From Magnetococcales bacterium WMHbinv6 (GTDB taxonomy: Bacteria; Pseudomonadota; Magnetococcia; Magnetococcales; Magnetaquicoccaceae): a stretch of DNA of 60,904 nucleotides. The first letter of the stretch is position 1; every line of letters begins with the position of its first letter. This document shows positions 33,960 through 42,785 of the stretch, one piece after another. The stretch is from the NCBI GenBank assembly GCA_002753135.1, contig PDZV01000023.1, positions 1-60,904 of the forward strand. The letters are read 5' to 3'. Made by a program: the position numbers and the translations under genes. The notes under the pieces are model-generated. The model had not been told where the DNA came from. It was given only the letters and a program-made list of their open reading frames with translations, and did not search any database.

Positions 33960-35023
33960 ACACCGCCGACAAGCAGCCCATCCGTTCGGTGGTGATTGCA
34001 CGGGGCGCTTTTGCCGATATTTATGAACCGGCCTGGGTAAAAGCCCTCAATGATCTGGGGGTAAAAACCACCCTTTTCGATGCCCATCGTTACACCCTGC
34101 CCGGCCTGCTGGGACGGGTGGAGCGCCGCCTGCTTTGGGGGCCAGGGATTCGACGCCTGCAGGAACAACTGCTCAAACAGGTCGCCGAACAACGACCGGA
34201 TTGTCTTTTGCTCTACCAGGGACACGCTTTTCCTGCCGAAATGATTACCGCCCTGAATAAATTTACCTTTGTCGTTGGCTACCACAATGACGACCCGTTC
34301 GGCAGCCGTCGCCGGATGTTGCGCTATCGCCATCTGCTCCCTGCCCTGCCCCATTATCACGGCTACCATTTTTACCGCACCGTCAATGTCGATGAAGCCT
34401 TGGCCTGCGGTGTTGCACGGGCTGCCTTGTTGCTACCCGGCTATATCCCATGGCTGGATTATCCCCGCACCCTGACCTCAGAACAACAAAAACAGTGGGG
34501 TTGCGATGTGATCTTTGCCGGACATTGGGAAAATGATCAACGCAGCGCCTGTTTGATCCAGGTTGCCCGGCAGCAGATCAACCTGCGTCTGTACGGGGGC
34601 GAACGCTACTGGCGTCCCCATTTGCCGCAGTCGGTCTATCAACAGATCGGACCGGCCCTGCATTTATCCACAGAAGCCTATCGTCTCGCCCTGTCGGCAG
34701 CCAAAATCGGCCTCTGTTTTGTCAGCAAGCACAACCGCGATCTCTATACCCGTCGCACCTTTGAAATTCCTGCCTGCGGTCTCTTTCTTCTTGCCGAACG
34801 CAATCCCTGGATGCAGGAACATTTCCAGGAGGGCAAAGAGGCCGATTTTTTTTCTTCACCAGACGAACTTGTTGAAAAAATTATTTTTTATCTGCATAAT
34901 GACTCTTTAAGGTTACGCATCGCCGCCGCCGGGCGACAACGCCTCCAGGCAGACGGTCATGATCTGTACAGCCGAATGCGGCAATGGTTGCATGAAGTTG
35001 CCTGCTGGCGTGCCGCCAACTGA
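33956..35023 (+). CDS. CgeB-like glycosyltransferase
   Basis: 355 aa with the CgeB/Glyco_trans_1_2 layout: LLYQGHAFPAEM and YHNDDPFGSRRR in the first half, then CDVIFAGHWENDQR, LYGGERYWRP, and the C-terminal IGLCFVSKHNRDLYTRRTFEIPACGLFLLAERNPWMQEHFQEGKEADFF. The R-T-F-E-I-P-A motif with the following EG is the CgeB donor site. These enzymes are often found in spore-coat and EPS glycan clusters. ATGA-coupled to the preceding GT4. Confidence 0.82.
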   Translation: MNTADKQPIRSVVIARGAFADIYEPAWVKALNDLGVKTTLFDAHRYTLPGLLGRVERRLLWGPGIRRLQEQLLKQVAEQRPDCLLLYQGHAFPAEMITALNKFTFVVGYHNDDPFGSRRRMLRYRHLLPALPHYHGYHFYRTVNVDEALACGVARAALLLPGYIPWLDYPRTLTSEQQKQWGCDVIFAGHWENDQRSACLIQVARQQINLRLYGGERYWRPHLPQSVYQQIGPALHLSTEAYRLALSAAKIGLCFVSKHNRDLYTRRTFEIPACGLFLLAERNPWMQEHFQEGKEADFFSSPDELVEKIIFYLHNDSLRLRIAAAGRQRLQADGHDLYSRMRQWLHEVACWRAAN

Positions 35024-35076
35024 CTGACTCTGAGCGTGCAAATCAATCGTCGCAAACAAATTTCCACGGTTAATGG

Positions 35077-35946
35077 ATGAATGCACCCCTTCACAACTGC
35101 CGCTTATGTCAGGCAGAGAGTCTGACACCGTTTGGCCATGAGCGTTATCATGATCTTGATTATACAATAATTTATTGCAAATCATGCCAGGCCGTGCAAA
35201 CGGTTGAACAGTATGATGCCATTTCGCCAACTTATGTCGGCATGACCCCATCCGCCATCGATGCGGACCATCTGTGGTGCCAATCCGACCATAAAACAGC
35301 CGCTTTCCAACAATGGCAAACGCTTGTGCAACCCTTGTCGACATCTCCAGGGGGGGCGTTGCTGGATGTAGGGTGTGGCACCGGAGGATTTCTCCGCTAT
35401 GCGGCAACACAGGGATGGAAGCCGTATGGCTTTGATGCTTCTGGCGTCCAGGCCGCGCACGCCCGGCAACAGTTTGATCAGGTTCGGCAGGCAACGGGAT
35501 GTCGCGCCTACCTTGCCCAGCTTGCCCAACCCGGGCTGGCCTTTGCCATGATCACGCTTTGGGATGTTTTAGAACATCTGCGGGCACCTCAAGAGCTGAT
35601 GCAGGAACTGCATGCCGCTCTTGATGAAAAAGGGCTGCTTTTTCTTTCGGTTCCCAATAGTGGTGCCCTGTTTTGGAAACGGTTTCTGTATCGCCTGCTC
35701 GGACGCCCTTTTTCACTGGATCCTTGGGAACATGTTTTTTATTATTCGCCACTTACCTTACAGAAAATGCTCCCGCACTGGGGATTTCGCGTAGAACAGA
35801 TCGGCAGCGTGGTCTGTTATCCTCGTCCCTGGTCCTGGTTTGAAGGCGGGCGACGCCTTGGCTTTGCCCTGCTCAACCATTTTCCCGCTGTTGCCCCGCA
35901 GATCTATTGTGTGGCACGCAAAATCAGCCAAGGCAGCCTGACATGA
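35077..35946 (+). CDS. SAM-dependent methyltransferase with N-terminal Cys4 zinc-binding segment
   Basis: 289 aa. The N-terminus shows C-x2-C (CRLC) and C-x2-C (CKSC) about 24 residues apart, as in the methyltransferase group with a zinc-binding head. The core follows: LLDVGCGTGGFLRYAAT, YGFDASGVQAAHARQQF, ITLWDVLEHLRAPQEL and LLFLSVPNSGALFWKRF. This type (Methyltransf_23-like) often methylates sugars in surface polysaccharide loci. It starts 54 bases after the CgeB-like gene and is ATGA-coupled to the next methyltransferase. Confidence 0.82.
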   Translation: MNAPLHNCRLCQAESLTPFGHERYHDLDYTIIYCKSCQAVQTVEQYDAISPTYVGMTPSAIDADHLWCQSDHKTAAFQQWQTLVQPLSTSPGGALLDVGCGTGGFLRYAATQGWKPYGFDASGVQAAHARQQFDQVRQATGCRAYLAQLAQPGLAFAMITLWDVLEHLRAPQELMQELHAALDEKGLLFLSVPNSGALFWKRFLYRLLGRPFSLDPWEHVFYYSPLTLQKMLPHWGFRVEQIGSVVCYPRPWSWFEGGRRLGFALLNHFPAVAPQIYCVARKISQGSLT

Positions 35947-36638
35947 AGCACAACTCTCTTCCTGACCGCTTGCACCTGGGGTGCGGTGATTTTGCCCCCG
36001 ACGGTTGGCTTAACAGCGATGGTTCCTGGCACATTCGACTGGCCCGCTGGCCCAGTGTGCGCCGACTGGCCATTGCCATCGGCCTGTTGCCGCGCTTCCA
36101 TGCCGATCATGCCTGGCCGACTTCGATCATGCACCTTGATTTGCGCCATCCCCTCCCCTTTGCCGACAACCAATTTACGGCCATCTACGCTTCCCATGTT
36201 CTGGAACATCTGCAACGCCCGCAGGCTCTGGCACTGCTGCGCCAGGCGCGACGCTGCTGCCGGGAGGGGGGCGTGGTGCGCATGGCGGTACCCAACCTGG
36301 CCTTCCAGATTGCAGAGTATCTGCAGGGACGCATTCTGCCGGAAGCACCGGGTAACACGGCAGCCGATACCCTCTTCTATCGACTGCATCTGCGCCCCGT
36401 ACCAACTGCTGCCGGACGTTTTCAGGGGTTGCGTCGACTCTATCACCATCTTTACGATTTCAATTCGCACAAATGGGGCTATGACGCCGCTTCGTTGCTG
36501 GCCCTTTTTCGTGAAGCGGGCTTTGCCAACCCCAGAGAACGCCAGATTCTTGACAGCGACATCGACGATATTGCCCGCATTGAACGCGCCGAACGGATCA
36601 ACGACGGGGGCACCCTGATCGTCGAAGCCGTCAAATAA
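35943..36638 (+). CDS. SAM-dependent methyltransferase (EPS-associated)
   Basis: 231 aa. Opens with RLHLGCGDFAPDGWLNSD, typical of small EPS-cluster methyltransferases. Then MHLDLRHPLPFADNQFTAIYASHVLEHLQRPQALALLRQARRCCREGG, VVRMAVPNL, and a C-terminal DFNSHKWGYDAASLLALFREAGF. The start at 35943 overlaps the previous stop (ATGA). It is the third methyltransferase in the first five genes of the operon. Its target is unknown. Confidence 0.83.
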   Translation: MKHNSLPDRLHLGCGDFAPDGWLNSDGSWHIRLARWPSVRRLAIAIGLLPRFHADHAWPTSIMHLDLRHPLPFADNQFTAIYASHVLEHLQRPQALALLRQARRCCREGGVVRMAVPNLAFQIAEYLQGRILPEAPGNTAADTLFYRLHLRPVPTAAGRFQGLRRLYHHLYDFNSHKWGYDAASLLALFREAGFANPRERQILDSDIDDIARIERAERINDGGTLIVEAVK

Positions 36639-36651
36639 AAAGGGAATGGCC

Positions 36652-37794
36652 ATGGACAAAACACAGCGTCTGGTCTGGTTCTGCCCGGAGTTTACTCCGT
36701 ATCATGATGCCCTGTTCGCCGCCATCGTTGCCGATGGACGTTTCAATCTGCGTGTGATCGTCATGATGGGCCCCAGCACCTCGCATCCTTTTCTTCTTCA
36801 GGGCAAGCGCCCCTATGAATGGCAATTCAGCGACCCAAGCGTAAAAATTGACTGGCGACTGATCCGCACCATTATGCAGGAAGAGACGGATGCCTTTTTT
36901 TTGATTGCCTCCTACTATACCCCCACCCTGATTGCCGCCCTGTTCGCCGTTACCCTGGGCAAACGCCCGTTTTTGTACTGGACAGACACCCCTCTGCCGC
37001 AGGCCATTTTATGGCAGCATCGTCAACCGCAAGCACGCCCCTGGTGGCTCAAAACAGTGCGCCGCCTGCTGCTGAAGTGGATTTTTACCCATGCCCACCG
37101 CTCCCTGGCCACCGGTGATTTCGGGGTCTCTGCCATCCGGCAATTGGGCTGTCCGCCGGAAAAAAGCGCGGTATTTCCCTACTGGATCGCTTTGGGTGAG
37201 CAACCGGCACGTCTGCGTCAGCACGAGACAAGAGCTCTGCGTGTTTTATTGGGTGTCGGCCAACTGATCTACCGCAAAGGGTGGGATATTGCCATTGGTG
37301 CCTTGCGCATCGCCCGGCAAACCTTTCCGCATCTTGAGTTGTGGCTGATTGGCGAGGGAGAGGAGCGCCCACTGCTGCAACAACAGGTTGCCGAGGCCGG
37401 CTTGACGGCAAGTGTCCGTTTTTTGGGTTGGCAACAGAATGAGGCGCTGCCGGAATATTTTGCGCAGGCAGATCTGCTGATCCACACTGCCCGCTGGGAA
37501 CCCTATGGGGTGGTGATACTGGAAGCCATGGCCGCCGGGTTGCCTGTGCTGGGCTCGGAGGCCAGCGGTGCCGCGGTGGATCGGGTCAAACCGGGTCGCG
37601 CCGGGTTTATCCATCCGGTGGGCGATGTCGCGCAGTTGAGCCAACACATTTTGACCCTGGCCAATGATACCCCTTTGTTGCGTGCCATGCAGGAAGAGGC
37701 CTGGATGACTGCCAACGAATGGCCGGTGGAACGGGGTGTCTCTTTGCTGGCTGATCTGATCCAGGAAGCCAAGCGCTTCCCGTCAAAAGCATGA
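36652..37794 (+). CDS. GT4 family glycosyltransferase
   Basis: 380 aa. N-terminal WFCPEFTPYHDALFAAIVAD; C-terminal lobe LLGVGQLIYRKGWDIAIGALRIA, LIGEGEERPLLQQQVAEAGL, FLGWQQNEALPEYFAQADLLIHTARWEPYGVVILEAMAAGLPVLGSEASGA with the conserved Glu residues at EPYGVVILE. The ATG at 36652 has AAGGGA six bases upstream and is preferred over 36646. ATGA-coupled to the next GT4 gene. Sugar specificity unknown. Confidence 0.87.
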   Translation: MDKTQRLVWFCPEFTPYHDALFAAIVADGRFNLRVIVMMGPSTSHPFLLQGKRPYEWQFSDPSVKIDWRLIRTIMQEETDAFFLIASYYTPTLIAALFAVTLGKRPFLYWTDTPLPQAILWQHRQPQARPWWLKTVRRLLLKWIFTHAHRSLATGDFGVSAIRQLGCPPEKSAVFPYWIALGEQPARLRQHETRALRVLLGVGQLIYRKGWDIAIGALRIARQTFPHLELWLIGEGEERPLLQQQVAEAGLTASVRFLGWQQNEALPEYFAQADLLIHTARWEPYGVVILEAMAAGLPVLGSEASGAAVDRVKPGRAGFIHPVGDVAQLSQHILTLANDTPLLRAMQEEAWMTANEWPVERGVSLLADLIQEAKRFPSKA

Positions 37795-38957
37795 AACGAC
37801 TGCGTCTGGCCATCGTCTCAGGGTTGATTCACGCCAGCCATGGCGGCCCCGCCACCATTCTGCAGCGCCATTACCAGGCTCTCCGCCCCTGGATGGATAT
37901 CGAGGTAATCGGTGTGGCCTCACCATCGCAACAACGGGAATTGCATGCCATTTTACCAGGCAGCCATCTTTTTGCCCCCGCCTGGCCACACCGTTGGTTT
38001 CGCGGCCAAGGGTTGTCAGCAGCGTTGCAGCAGATTATTCCGACCTGTGATGTCGTCCATGCCCATATGCTGTGGGACCATCCGGTGTGGTCCGCCTGCC
38101 GGATCGCCCGCAGACTGAACAAACCCTTCATCCTCACCCCCCATGGCTCCTTGATGGAAAAGTGGCGTTATCAGGCCTGGCACAAGCGGGTGTATCGCTG
38201 GTTGTTGCTCGACAAGGTGTTGCAACAAACCACCTTTTTACACGCCCTCTCCCACCGGGAAGAAGAGGCTTGTCGCCAGGCGGGTGTGACCACGCCGATC
38301 CGGATCATTGCCAATGGATTGACCGATGAGGCGTTTTTGCCTGCCAGCAACGCCACGCAGGCGGCGGCACAATGGCCGAACCTGCAGGGCAAACAAATTT
38401 TGCTCTATCTTGGACGACTCTGGCAGGGAAAAGGGCTTGATGACTTGCTGACAGCCTGGAAAACACTCTGCCGGCAACCGTGCGCCGATCAATGGCAACT
38501 GGTTCTGGCGGGCCCAGATTATCGGGGGTATAGACACCATCTGGAAACACGGCTTGCAGCAGAAAGACTGCACGACAAAGTACAGCTTACAGGCGAGGTA
38601 AATGGTCAAAAAAAAGCAGATTTATTTGCTTTGGCCAACGCATTTGTGTTACCATCGCACAGTGAAGGATTGAGCAGCGCCTTATTGGAAGCCATGGCAG
38701 CAGGATTGCCTGCCGTTTATACAACCGCCTGCCATTTCCCTGTTCTTGCCCAACAGCAGGGCGGGATCGAAATTCCGGTCGGTGTTGCTGGCGTCCGGCA
38801 GGGAATCGAACAACTGCTGCTTCTTTCCACGGAACAACGTCAACACATGGGTCAACATGCCCGCCGTCTTGCCTTACAGGATTATACCATGGAAAAGATT
38901 GCTGCCGCGTTGTATGCCCTGTACCAGGATGCCATCCATTCAGTCACCCGCGACTGA
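37791..38957 (+). CDS. GT4 family glycosyltransferase
   Basis: 388 aa. N-terminal SGLIHASHGGPATILQRHYQAL, then VVHAHMLWDHPVWSACRIARRLNKPFILTPHGSLMEKW, the acceptor-side signature of EPS GT4 enzymes. C-terminal LLYLGRLWQGKGLDDLLTAWK, VQLTGEVNGQKKADLFALANAFVLPSHSEGLSSALLEAMAAGLPAVYTTACHFPVL. The donor motif SEGLSSALLEAMA is complete. Coupled by ATGA to the preceding GT4; the WecA-like gene starts 15 bases after its stop. Confidence 0.88.
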   Translation: MKRLRLAIVSGLIHASHGGPATILQRHYQALRPWMDIEVIGVASPSQQRELHAILPGSHLFAPAWPHRWFRGQGLSAALQQIIPTCDVVHAHMLWDHPVWSACRIARRLNKPFILTPHGSLMEKWRYQAWHKRVYRWLLLDKVLQQTTFLHALSHREEEACRQAGVTTPIRIIANGLTDEAFLPASNATQAAAQWPNLQGKQILLYLGRLWQGKGLDDLLTAWKTLCRQPCADQWQLVLAGPDYRGYRHHLETRLAAERLHDKVQLTGEVNGQKKADLFALANAFVLPSHSEGLSSALLEAMAAGLPAVYTTACHFPVLAQQQGGIEIPVGVAGVRQGIEQLLLLSTEQRQHMGQHARRLALQDYTMEKIAAALYALYQDAIHSVTRD

Positions 38958-38971
38958 AACGGGACCGTTCC

Positions 38972-40012
38972 ATGCCACCCCATTCCCTGCCCTGGCTCAC
39001 TATCGGTTCGGCGATGGCGGTCACCCTGCTGCTGTTGGCGGTTGGCATTCCCTTTGCCCACCGGGTCGGTTGGCTGGACTACCCCAATGAACGCAAACCG
39101 CACCAGATTCCCGTCCCGATGGTGGGCGGAGTTGCCATGTTCGGCGGTCTGCTGGTCGGCGGCACACTGCTTGATGCCGCCGCTTACCCGGTAGTGGTGC
39201 TGGGGCTTGCCGCCACTCTGGTGGTCATCCTGGGCTGCCTGGATGATTGCCGCACCTTGTCAACCCGCATCCGCCTGCTCTCTGAACTGCTGATCGCCCT
39301 GTTGTTGATCGAATGGGGTGAAATCCGTGTCCTGGCACTGGGCAATCTGCTTGGTACCGGCCCTCTTTTTTTGCAGGGTTGGTCTGCACCATTCACCGCA
39401 CTCTGTTTTATCGGTACGGTCAACGCCATCAATATGTCGGATGGCTCAGACGGCCTGGCCGCTGGACAAACTTTTGTTTCGTTACTCTGCATGTTGGCCA
39501 TGGCGGTTTGGTGGCAACAAGGGCAGGAAGCAAGCATGCTGCTGTTGGTGATAATGGTTGTCTTCTCCTTTTTACTGTTCAACGCCCCACTCACGCCCCG
39601 TCGCACAGCCCTGACCTTTATGGGGGATGCGGGCAGCAAACTGTTGGGACTCGCTCTTTTTCTGTTTACCGTGCATTTGTCACAAAAACCGGAACCGCTT
39701 TTTTCGCCTGTTACCGCACTCTGGCTGTTGGCACTGCCATTGATGGAGCTGTTTGGCAGCATTTTACGCCGTTTATTGGGGCATCAATCCCCTTTTCATG
39801 CCGACAAAGGGCACATCCACCATCGCCTGCAACGACTCGGTTACAACAAACGGCACATTTTTTTCCTGCTGACCGGTTTTTCGCTGCTTTGTGCCGCAGT
39901 TGGCTGTGCCGCCTTTCTGCTCGGCGTGCCTGACTATCTCATGTTTTACGGCTTGCTGTTGCTGTTTGCCGGTTACTGTTGGTTTGTGACACGCCACCAT
40001 GTATCGGTATAA
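38972..40012 (+). CDS. Undecaprenyl-phosphate HexNAc-1-phosphate transferase (WecA/MraY family)
   Basis: 346 aa, about ten membrane helices. It carries the PNPT signatures: PHQIPVPMVGG near residue 44, LGCLDD near 88, NAINMSDGSDGLAAG near 150, FMGDAGSKLLG near 215 and the HADKGHIHHRLQRLG loop near 275. These residues bind Mg and the UDP-HexNAc donor. The enzyme starts repeat-unit synthesis by moving a HexNAc-1-phosphate to undecaprenyl phosphate on the cytoplasmic face. This is the only clear priming enzyme in the window, so it probably serves the long EPS operon. GlcNAc versus GalNAc cannot be told. Confidence 0.88.
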   Translation: MPPHSLPWLTIGSAMAVTLLLLAVGIPFAHRVGWLDYPNERKPHQIPVPMVGGVAMFGGLLVGGTLLDAAAYPVVVLGLAATLVVILGCLDDCRTLSTRIRLLSELLIALLLIEWGEIRVLALGNLLGTGPLFLQGWSAPFTALCFIGTVNAINMSDGSDGLAAGQTFVSLLCMLAMAVWWQQGQEASMLLLVIMVVFSFLLFNAPLTPRRTALTFMGDAGSKLLGLALFLFTVHLSQKPEPLFSPVTALWLLALPLMELFGSILRRLLGHQSPFHADKGHIHHRLQRLGYNKRHIFFLLTGFSLLCAAVGCAAFLLGVPDYLMFYGLLLLFAGYCWFVTRHHVSV

Positions 40013-41378
40013 ATATTGCATAGATAAACTCGTCATCAGCTGCCGGGCTGCCTGCCTGTCAGAAAGTTGTTTGCCATTTTGGGGAGTGGTGGTGCTTGCG
40101 GGCTGCTTGATCGCCAACGACGGTGCGTCTGCTCAAGCAGAGAATGCAGAGAAAAATGAGCGCGAAAACAATCATGAACAGCGTCCTGCAGACACCTCGA
40201 CGTGGAGTCACCCCGAAGAGACGAGCGGCGCGATCGCCATGCCGAAACCAGGGCGTGCGGGCAACCCACCGCCCAGCAAGGGGGTACCGATTGGTGGTGT
40301 GCGCCTCTCCCCGGAAGTTTCGCTGACGACGCGCTGGGACGACAACATTTACAAAACAGCAACCAATTTGCGTGCGGATGTGCTGACGCAACTGAAAACC
40401 GTGATCAAAGTCTTGAACCGATGGGCACAACATCAGGCCGACCTGACCTATTCCGCCACCGTCCGCCGCTACCAGGTGGTGCAAACGGAGAATAATGTGG
40501 ATCAGCAGATCAGTCTGAATACCAAGCTGGCTCCTTCAAGATTGCTTGATGTGGAGTTGGGTTACAGTCGCTCTTTTGAGAACGATGAACGTGGCACCCC
40601 TGGCAAATCTGCCAAGGTGACGGTCCCTGGGTCGACACAACCACTGGGACCCAATGCCTGGTTGCAAGACAGCTTGCGGGAAACGGCGCGGATCAAGTTG
40701 CGACGCCTGACCACGGAGATCAAGCTGGAACAGTCGGACAGAAGTTCGCAAAACAATGGGCAGTCGCATTTGGATCGATACTGGTTTGATAATGGGATAC
40801 TTTTCAGGTGGGCTCTCTCACCCAAAACCAACCTGCTGCTTGACATGGGACGAAAAGAGACCACCTACAACCGATCACCAAAAATGGACAGTGTCGAAAC
40901 ACGCCTGCTGACCGGTGTCAATTGGAAAGTAACGCCACAAACAGAATCGCAAATTAAAGCCGGGTTGACCAACAAAACGATGGTCAATAACCAGGGAAAA
41001 AGCAGCCTGAACGCCACATGGGAGGCCAATCTCATCTGGCAACCAAGCAGTCGGACCCGCATCAACCTGACCAGTCGTCGCAACACCCAGGATAGCGAGG
41101 ATTTGACAGAGAGTTTTATCGCAACGACAATTCAGGGCAATGTGGATCATACCGTCAGTGGCAACTGGCATCTGTTGCTTGGTTTGGAAAATATTAGCAA
41201 TGCCTATGATACGGGAAAAAATGAGCAGTTCATGACCGGCAAGATCGGTATGGAATACCGCTTGTCCAACCATTTGGTCATCGCCACTGAAGTGGTGAAC
41301 AAAACCAAGGATACCACTGTCAAAGGTACGGAATTCAACAGCCATGCCGTGCAACTTTCTCTCACCGGCTCAATGTAG
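39999..41378 (+). CDS. Outer-membrane beta-barrel protein of the EPS operon
   Basis: 459 aa. An N-terminal signal-like segment (FWGVVVLAGCLIANDGASAQA) is followed by a polar linker and, from about residue 105, many alternating amphipathic strands (LSPEVSLTTRWDDNIYKTATN, DLTYSATVRRYQVV, LLDVELGYSRSFEND, KTNLLLDMGRKETTYN, LVIATEVVNKTKD). The WDDNIYKT opening resembles BBP2-type barrels found beside EPS exporters. The chain ends AVQLSLTGSM without a terminal aromatic residue, which is unusual. A lipobox-like LAGC is present, so a lipoprotein is possible. It may be the outer-membrane partner of the Wza-like protein two positions on. Confidence 0.65.
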   Translation: MYRYKYCIDKLVISCRAACLSESCLPFWGVVVLAGCLIANDGASAQAENAEKNERENNHEQRPADTSTWSHPEETSGAIAMPKPGRAGNPPPSKGVPIGGVRLSPEVSLTTRWDDNIYKTATNLRADVLTQLKTVIKVLNRWAQHQADLTYSATVRRYQVVQTENNVDQQISLNTKLAPSRLLDVELGYSRSFENDERGTPGKSAKVTVPGSTQPLGPNAWLQDSLRETARIKLRRLTTEIKLEQSDRSSQNNGQSHLDRYWFDNGILFRWALSPKTNLLLDMGRKETTYNRSPKMDSVETRLLTGVNWKVTPQTESQIKAGLTNKTMVNNQGKSSLNATWEANLIWQPSSRTRINLTSRRNTQDSEDLTESFIATTIQGNVDHTVSGNWHLLLGLENISNAYDTGKNEQFMTGKIGMEYRLSNHLVIATEVVNKTKDTTVKGTEFNSHAVQLSLTGSM

Positions 41379-41383
41379 AGAGG

Positions 41384-41548
41384 GTTAAGGAACCTAGCAA
41401 AAATAGCTTGGACATCTTGCTTGTCTTTTGCTCCTCCTGCGTCGTTGCAAAAACGTTTACATACTAAAAGTATGCGCACGTTTTTCGCCTGGCAGGAGGA
41501 GCAAAATCCGGCGCAATCTGCACAAGTTATTTTCGCCAGGCTCCTAAC
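41384..41548. repeat. 165-bp imperfect palindrome (MITE/REP-like element)
   Basis: The outer ends match as inverted copies: 41384-41411 (GTTAAGGAACCTAGCAAAAATAGCTTG) pairs in reverse complement with the stretch ending CAAGTTATTTTCGCC...CTCCTAAC at 41523-41548. Inside are perfect 15-base arms, TTTTGCTCCTCCTGC at 41426-41440 and GCAGGAGGAGCAAAA at 41492-41506, then AAAAACGT/ACGTTTTT and a CATAC-TAAAA-GTATG tip at 41460-41474. The whole segment can fold as one long hairpin. It has no coding potential and separates the barrel gene from the Wza-like gene. It looks like a small repeat element or a processing/attenuation hairpin. Confidence 0.75.
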
Positions 41549-41608
41549 GGTTTGCTGGTTGACATGGCAGCCCCAAAGGCCAGCCGCTTGTAACACAGGA
41601 GAACATTC

Positions 41609-42781
41609 GTGAACCACACCCGTTGCTGGCAACCAGCAGAAAGAAAGAAGCTGCCCGTTTGGGCACAATGGCTTCTGCTGCTGGCTGTTCTCCTGTGTGG
41701 TCTGTCTCTCTTGTCGGCATCTTTTGCTGCTGAAGAGGGTTTTGTCGAGCTGCCAAGCGCCGACAGCAAAGAAGATCAACCCGTTGCTGATTCGACTCCC
41801 CCCTCCCCCGTAAAGCCAAAACCAGCTTCATCCCTCGAAAATTACCGGATCGACGTGGGTGACAGCCTCATCATCGCTGTCGAGAACGAACCGGATCTGA
41901 CCACACAACAAACTGTTTCCAAGCAGGGAAAAATCACACTGCCCATGCTGGGTGAAGTCGTTGCCCTGGGTTTTTCCAGAACGGAACTTGCTGAAAAAAT
42001 TCGCCAATTATTGATGGATGGTTTTGTTCGTCATCCGCTTGTGAAGGTAACCATCGCCAAATATCCAGATTTTCATGTCCATGGCGAGGTGCGCAAAAGC
42101 GGTCGCTTTTCCTACCAGCCCGGCATGACAGTACGACGGGCGATAAGCCAGGCCAACGGCTTCGGTGTATTTGCCGACATCAAACGGCTCTCCATTACCC
42201 GCCGGAGCAGCTCTGGCTGGGAATTGATCGCCTTGGTCAACCTGGAAGATTCTCTCCTGCCAAAGGATATTCTGCATGTCCCCATGGCAACCACTCAGCA
42301 GGAAAACACGGAAGCCTCTGAAACAGCCCACCGCATCGGCTTAGGCGACAAAATTAAAATCACCGTGGAAAATGAACCCAACCTGGGGATCGATACGCGG
42401 GTATCTCCCCAGGGCAGCGTCAATATGCCACTGATCGGCGAGATACGCATTCTCAACCTGACGGCCAAAGAGGCCGAAGAGACCATTCGCCAACGTCTGG
42501 CAGATGGCTTTCTGGTCAACCCCAACGTTTCTGTCGCCATTGCCGAATATCGGGTCTATTATTTGTATGGCGAAGTCAAAAAAGCAGGTGGTTATCCTTT
42601 TCAACCCGGGTTGACCGTTCGCAAAGCGATCGCCCTGGCAGAAGGGTTTACCGATTTTGCCGACAAAAAGGATATTCGCGTCGTTCATGATGATGATCCG
42701 ACCTTCAAAGAGAAACAAATTGGTTTGAACGATCCGGTATTCCCCGGCGATGTCATCCAAGTTACTGCCAGTTTCTGGTGA
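41609..42781 (+). CDS. Polysaccharide export protein (Wza-like) with two tandem Poly_export-SLBB units
   Basis: 390 aa starting at a GTG with AGGAGA seven bases upstream. A signal peptide (WLLLLAVLLCGLSLLSASFA) is followed by two copies of the export unit: residues about 76-225 (YRIDVGDSLIIAVENEPDLTTQ, TLPMLGEVVALG, HGEVRKSGRFSYQPGMTVRRAI) and about 240-388 (HRIGLGDKIKITVENEPNLG, NMPLIGEIRILN, YGEVKKAGGYPFQPGLTVRKAI). Wza-type proteins form the periplasmic and outer-membrane export channel. The signal region lacks a lipobox and no C-terminal amphipathic helix is seen, so the outer-membrane part may come from the barrel protein at 39999. It is followed by Wzc. Confidence 0.87.
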   Translation: MNHTRCWQPAERKKLPVWAQWLLLLAVLLCGLSLLSASFAAEEGFVELPSADSKEDQPVADSTPPSPVKPKPASSLENYRIDVGDSLIIAVENEPDLTTQQTVSKQGKITLPMLGEVVALGFSRTELAEKIRQLLMDGFVRHPLVKVTIAKYPDFHVHGEVRKSGRFSYQPGMTVRRAISQANGFGVFADIKRLSITRRSSSGWELIALVNLEDSLLPKDILHVPMATTQQENTEASETAHRIGLGDKIKITVENEPNLGIDTRVSPQGSVNMPLIGEIRILNLTAKEAEETIRQRLADGFLVNPNVSVAIAEYRVYYLYGEVKKAGGYPFQPGLTVRKAIALAEGFTDFADKKDIRVVHDDDPTFKEKQIGLNDPVFPGDVIQVTASFW

Positions 42782-42785
42782 CACG

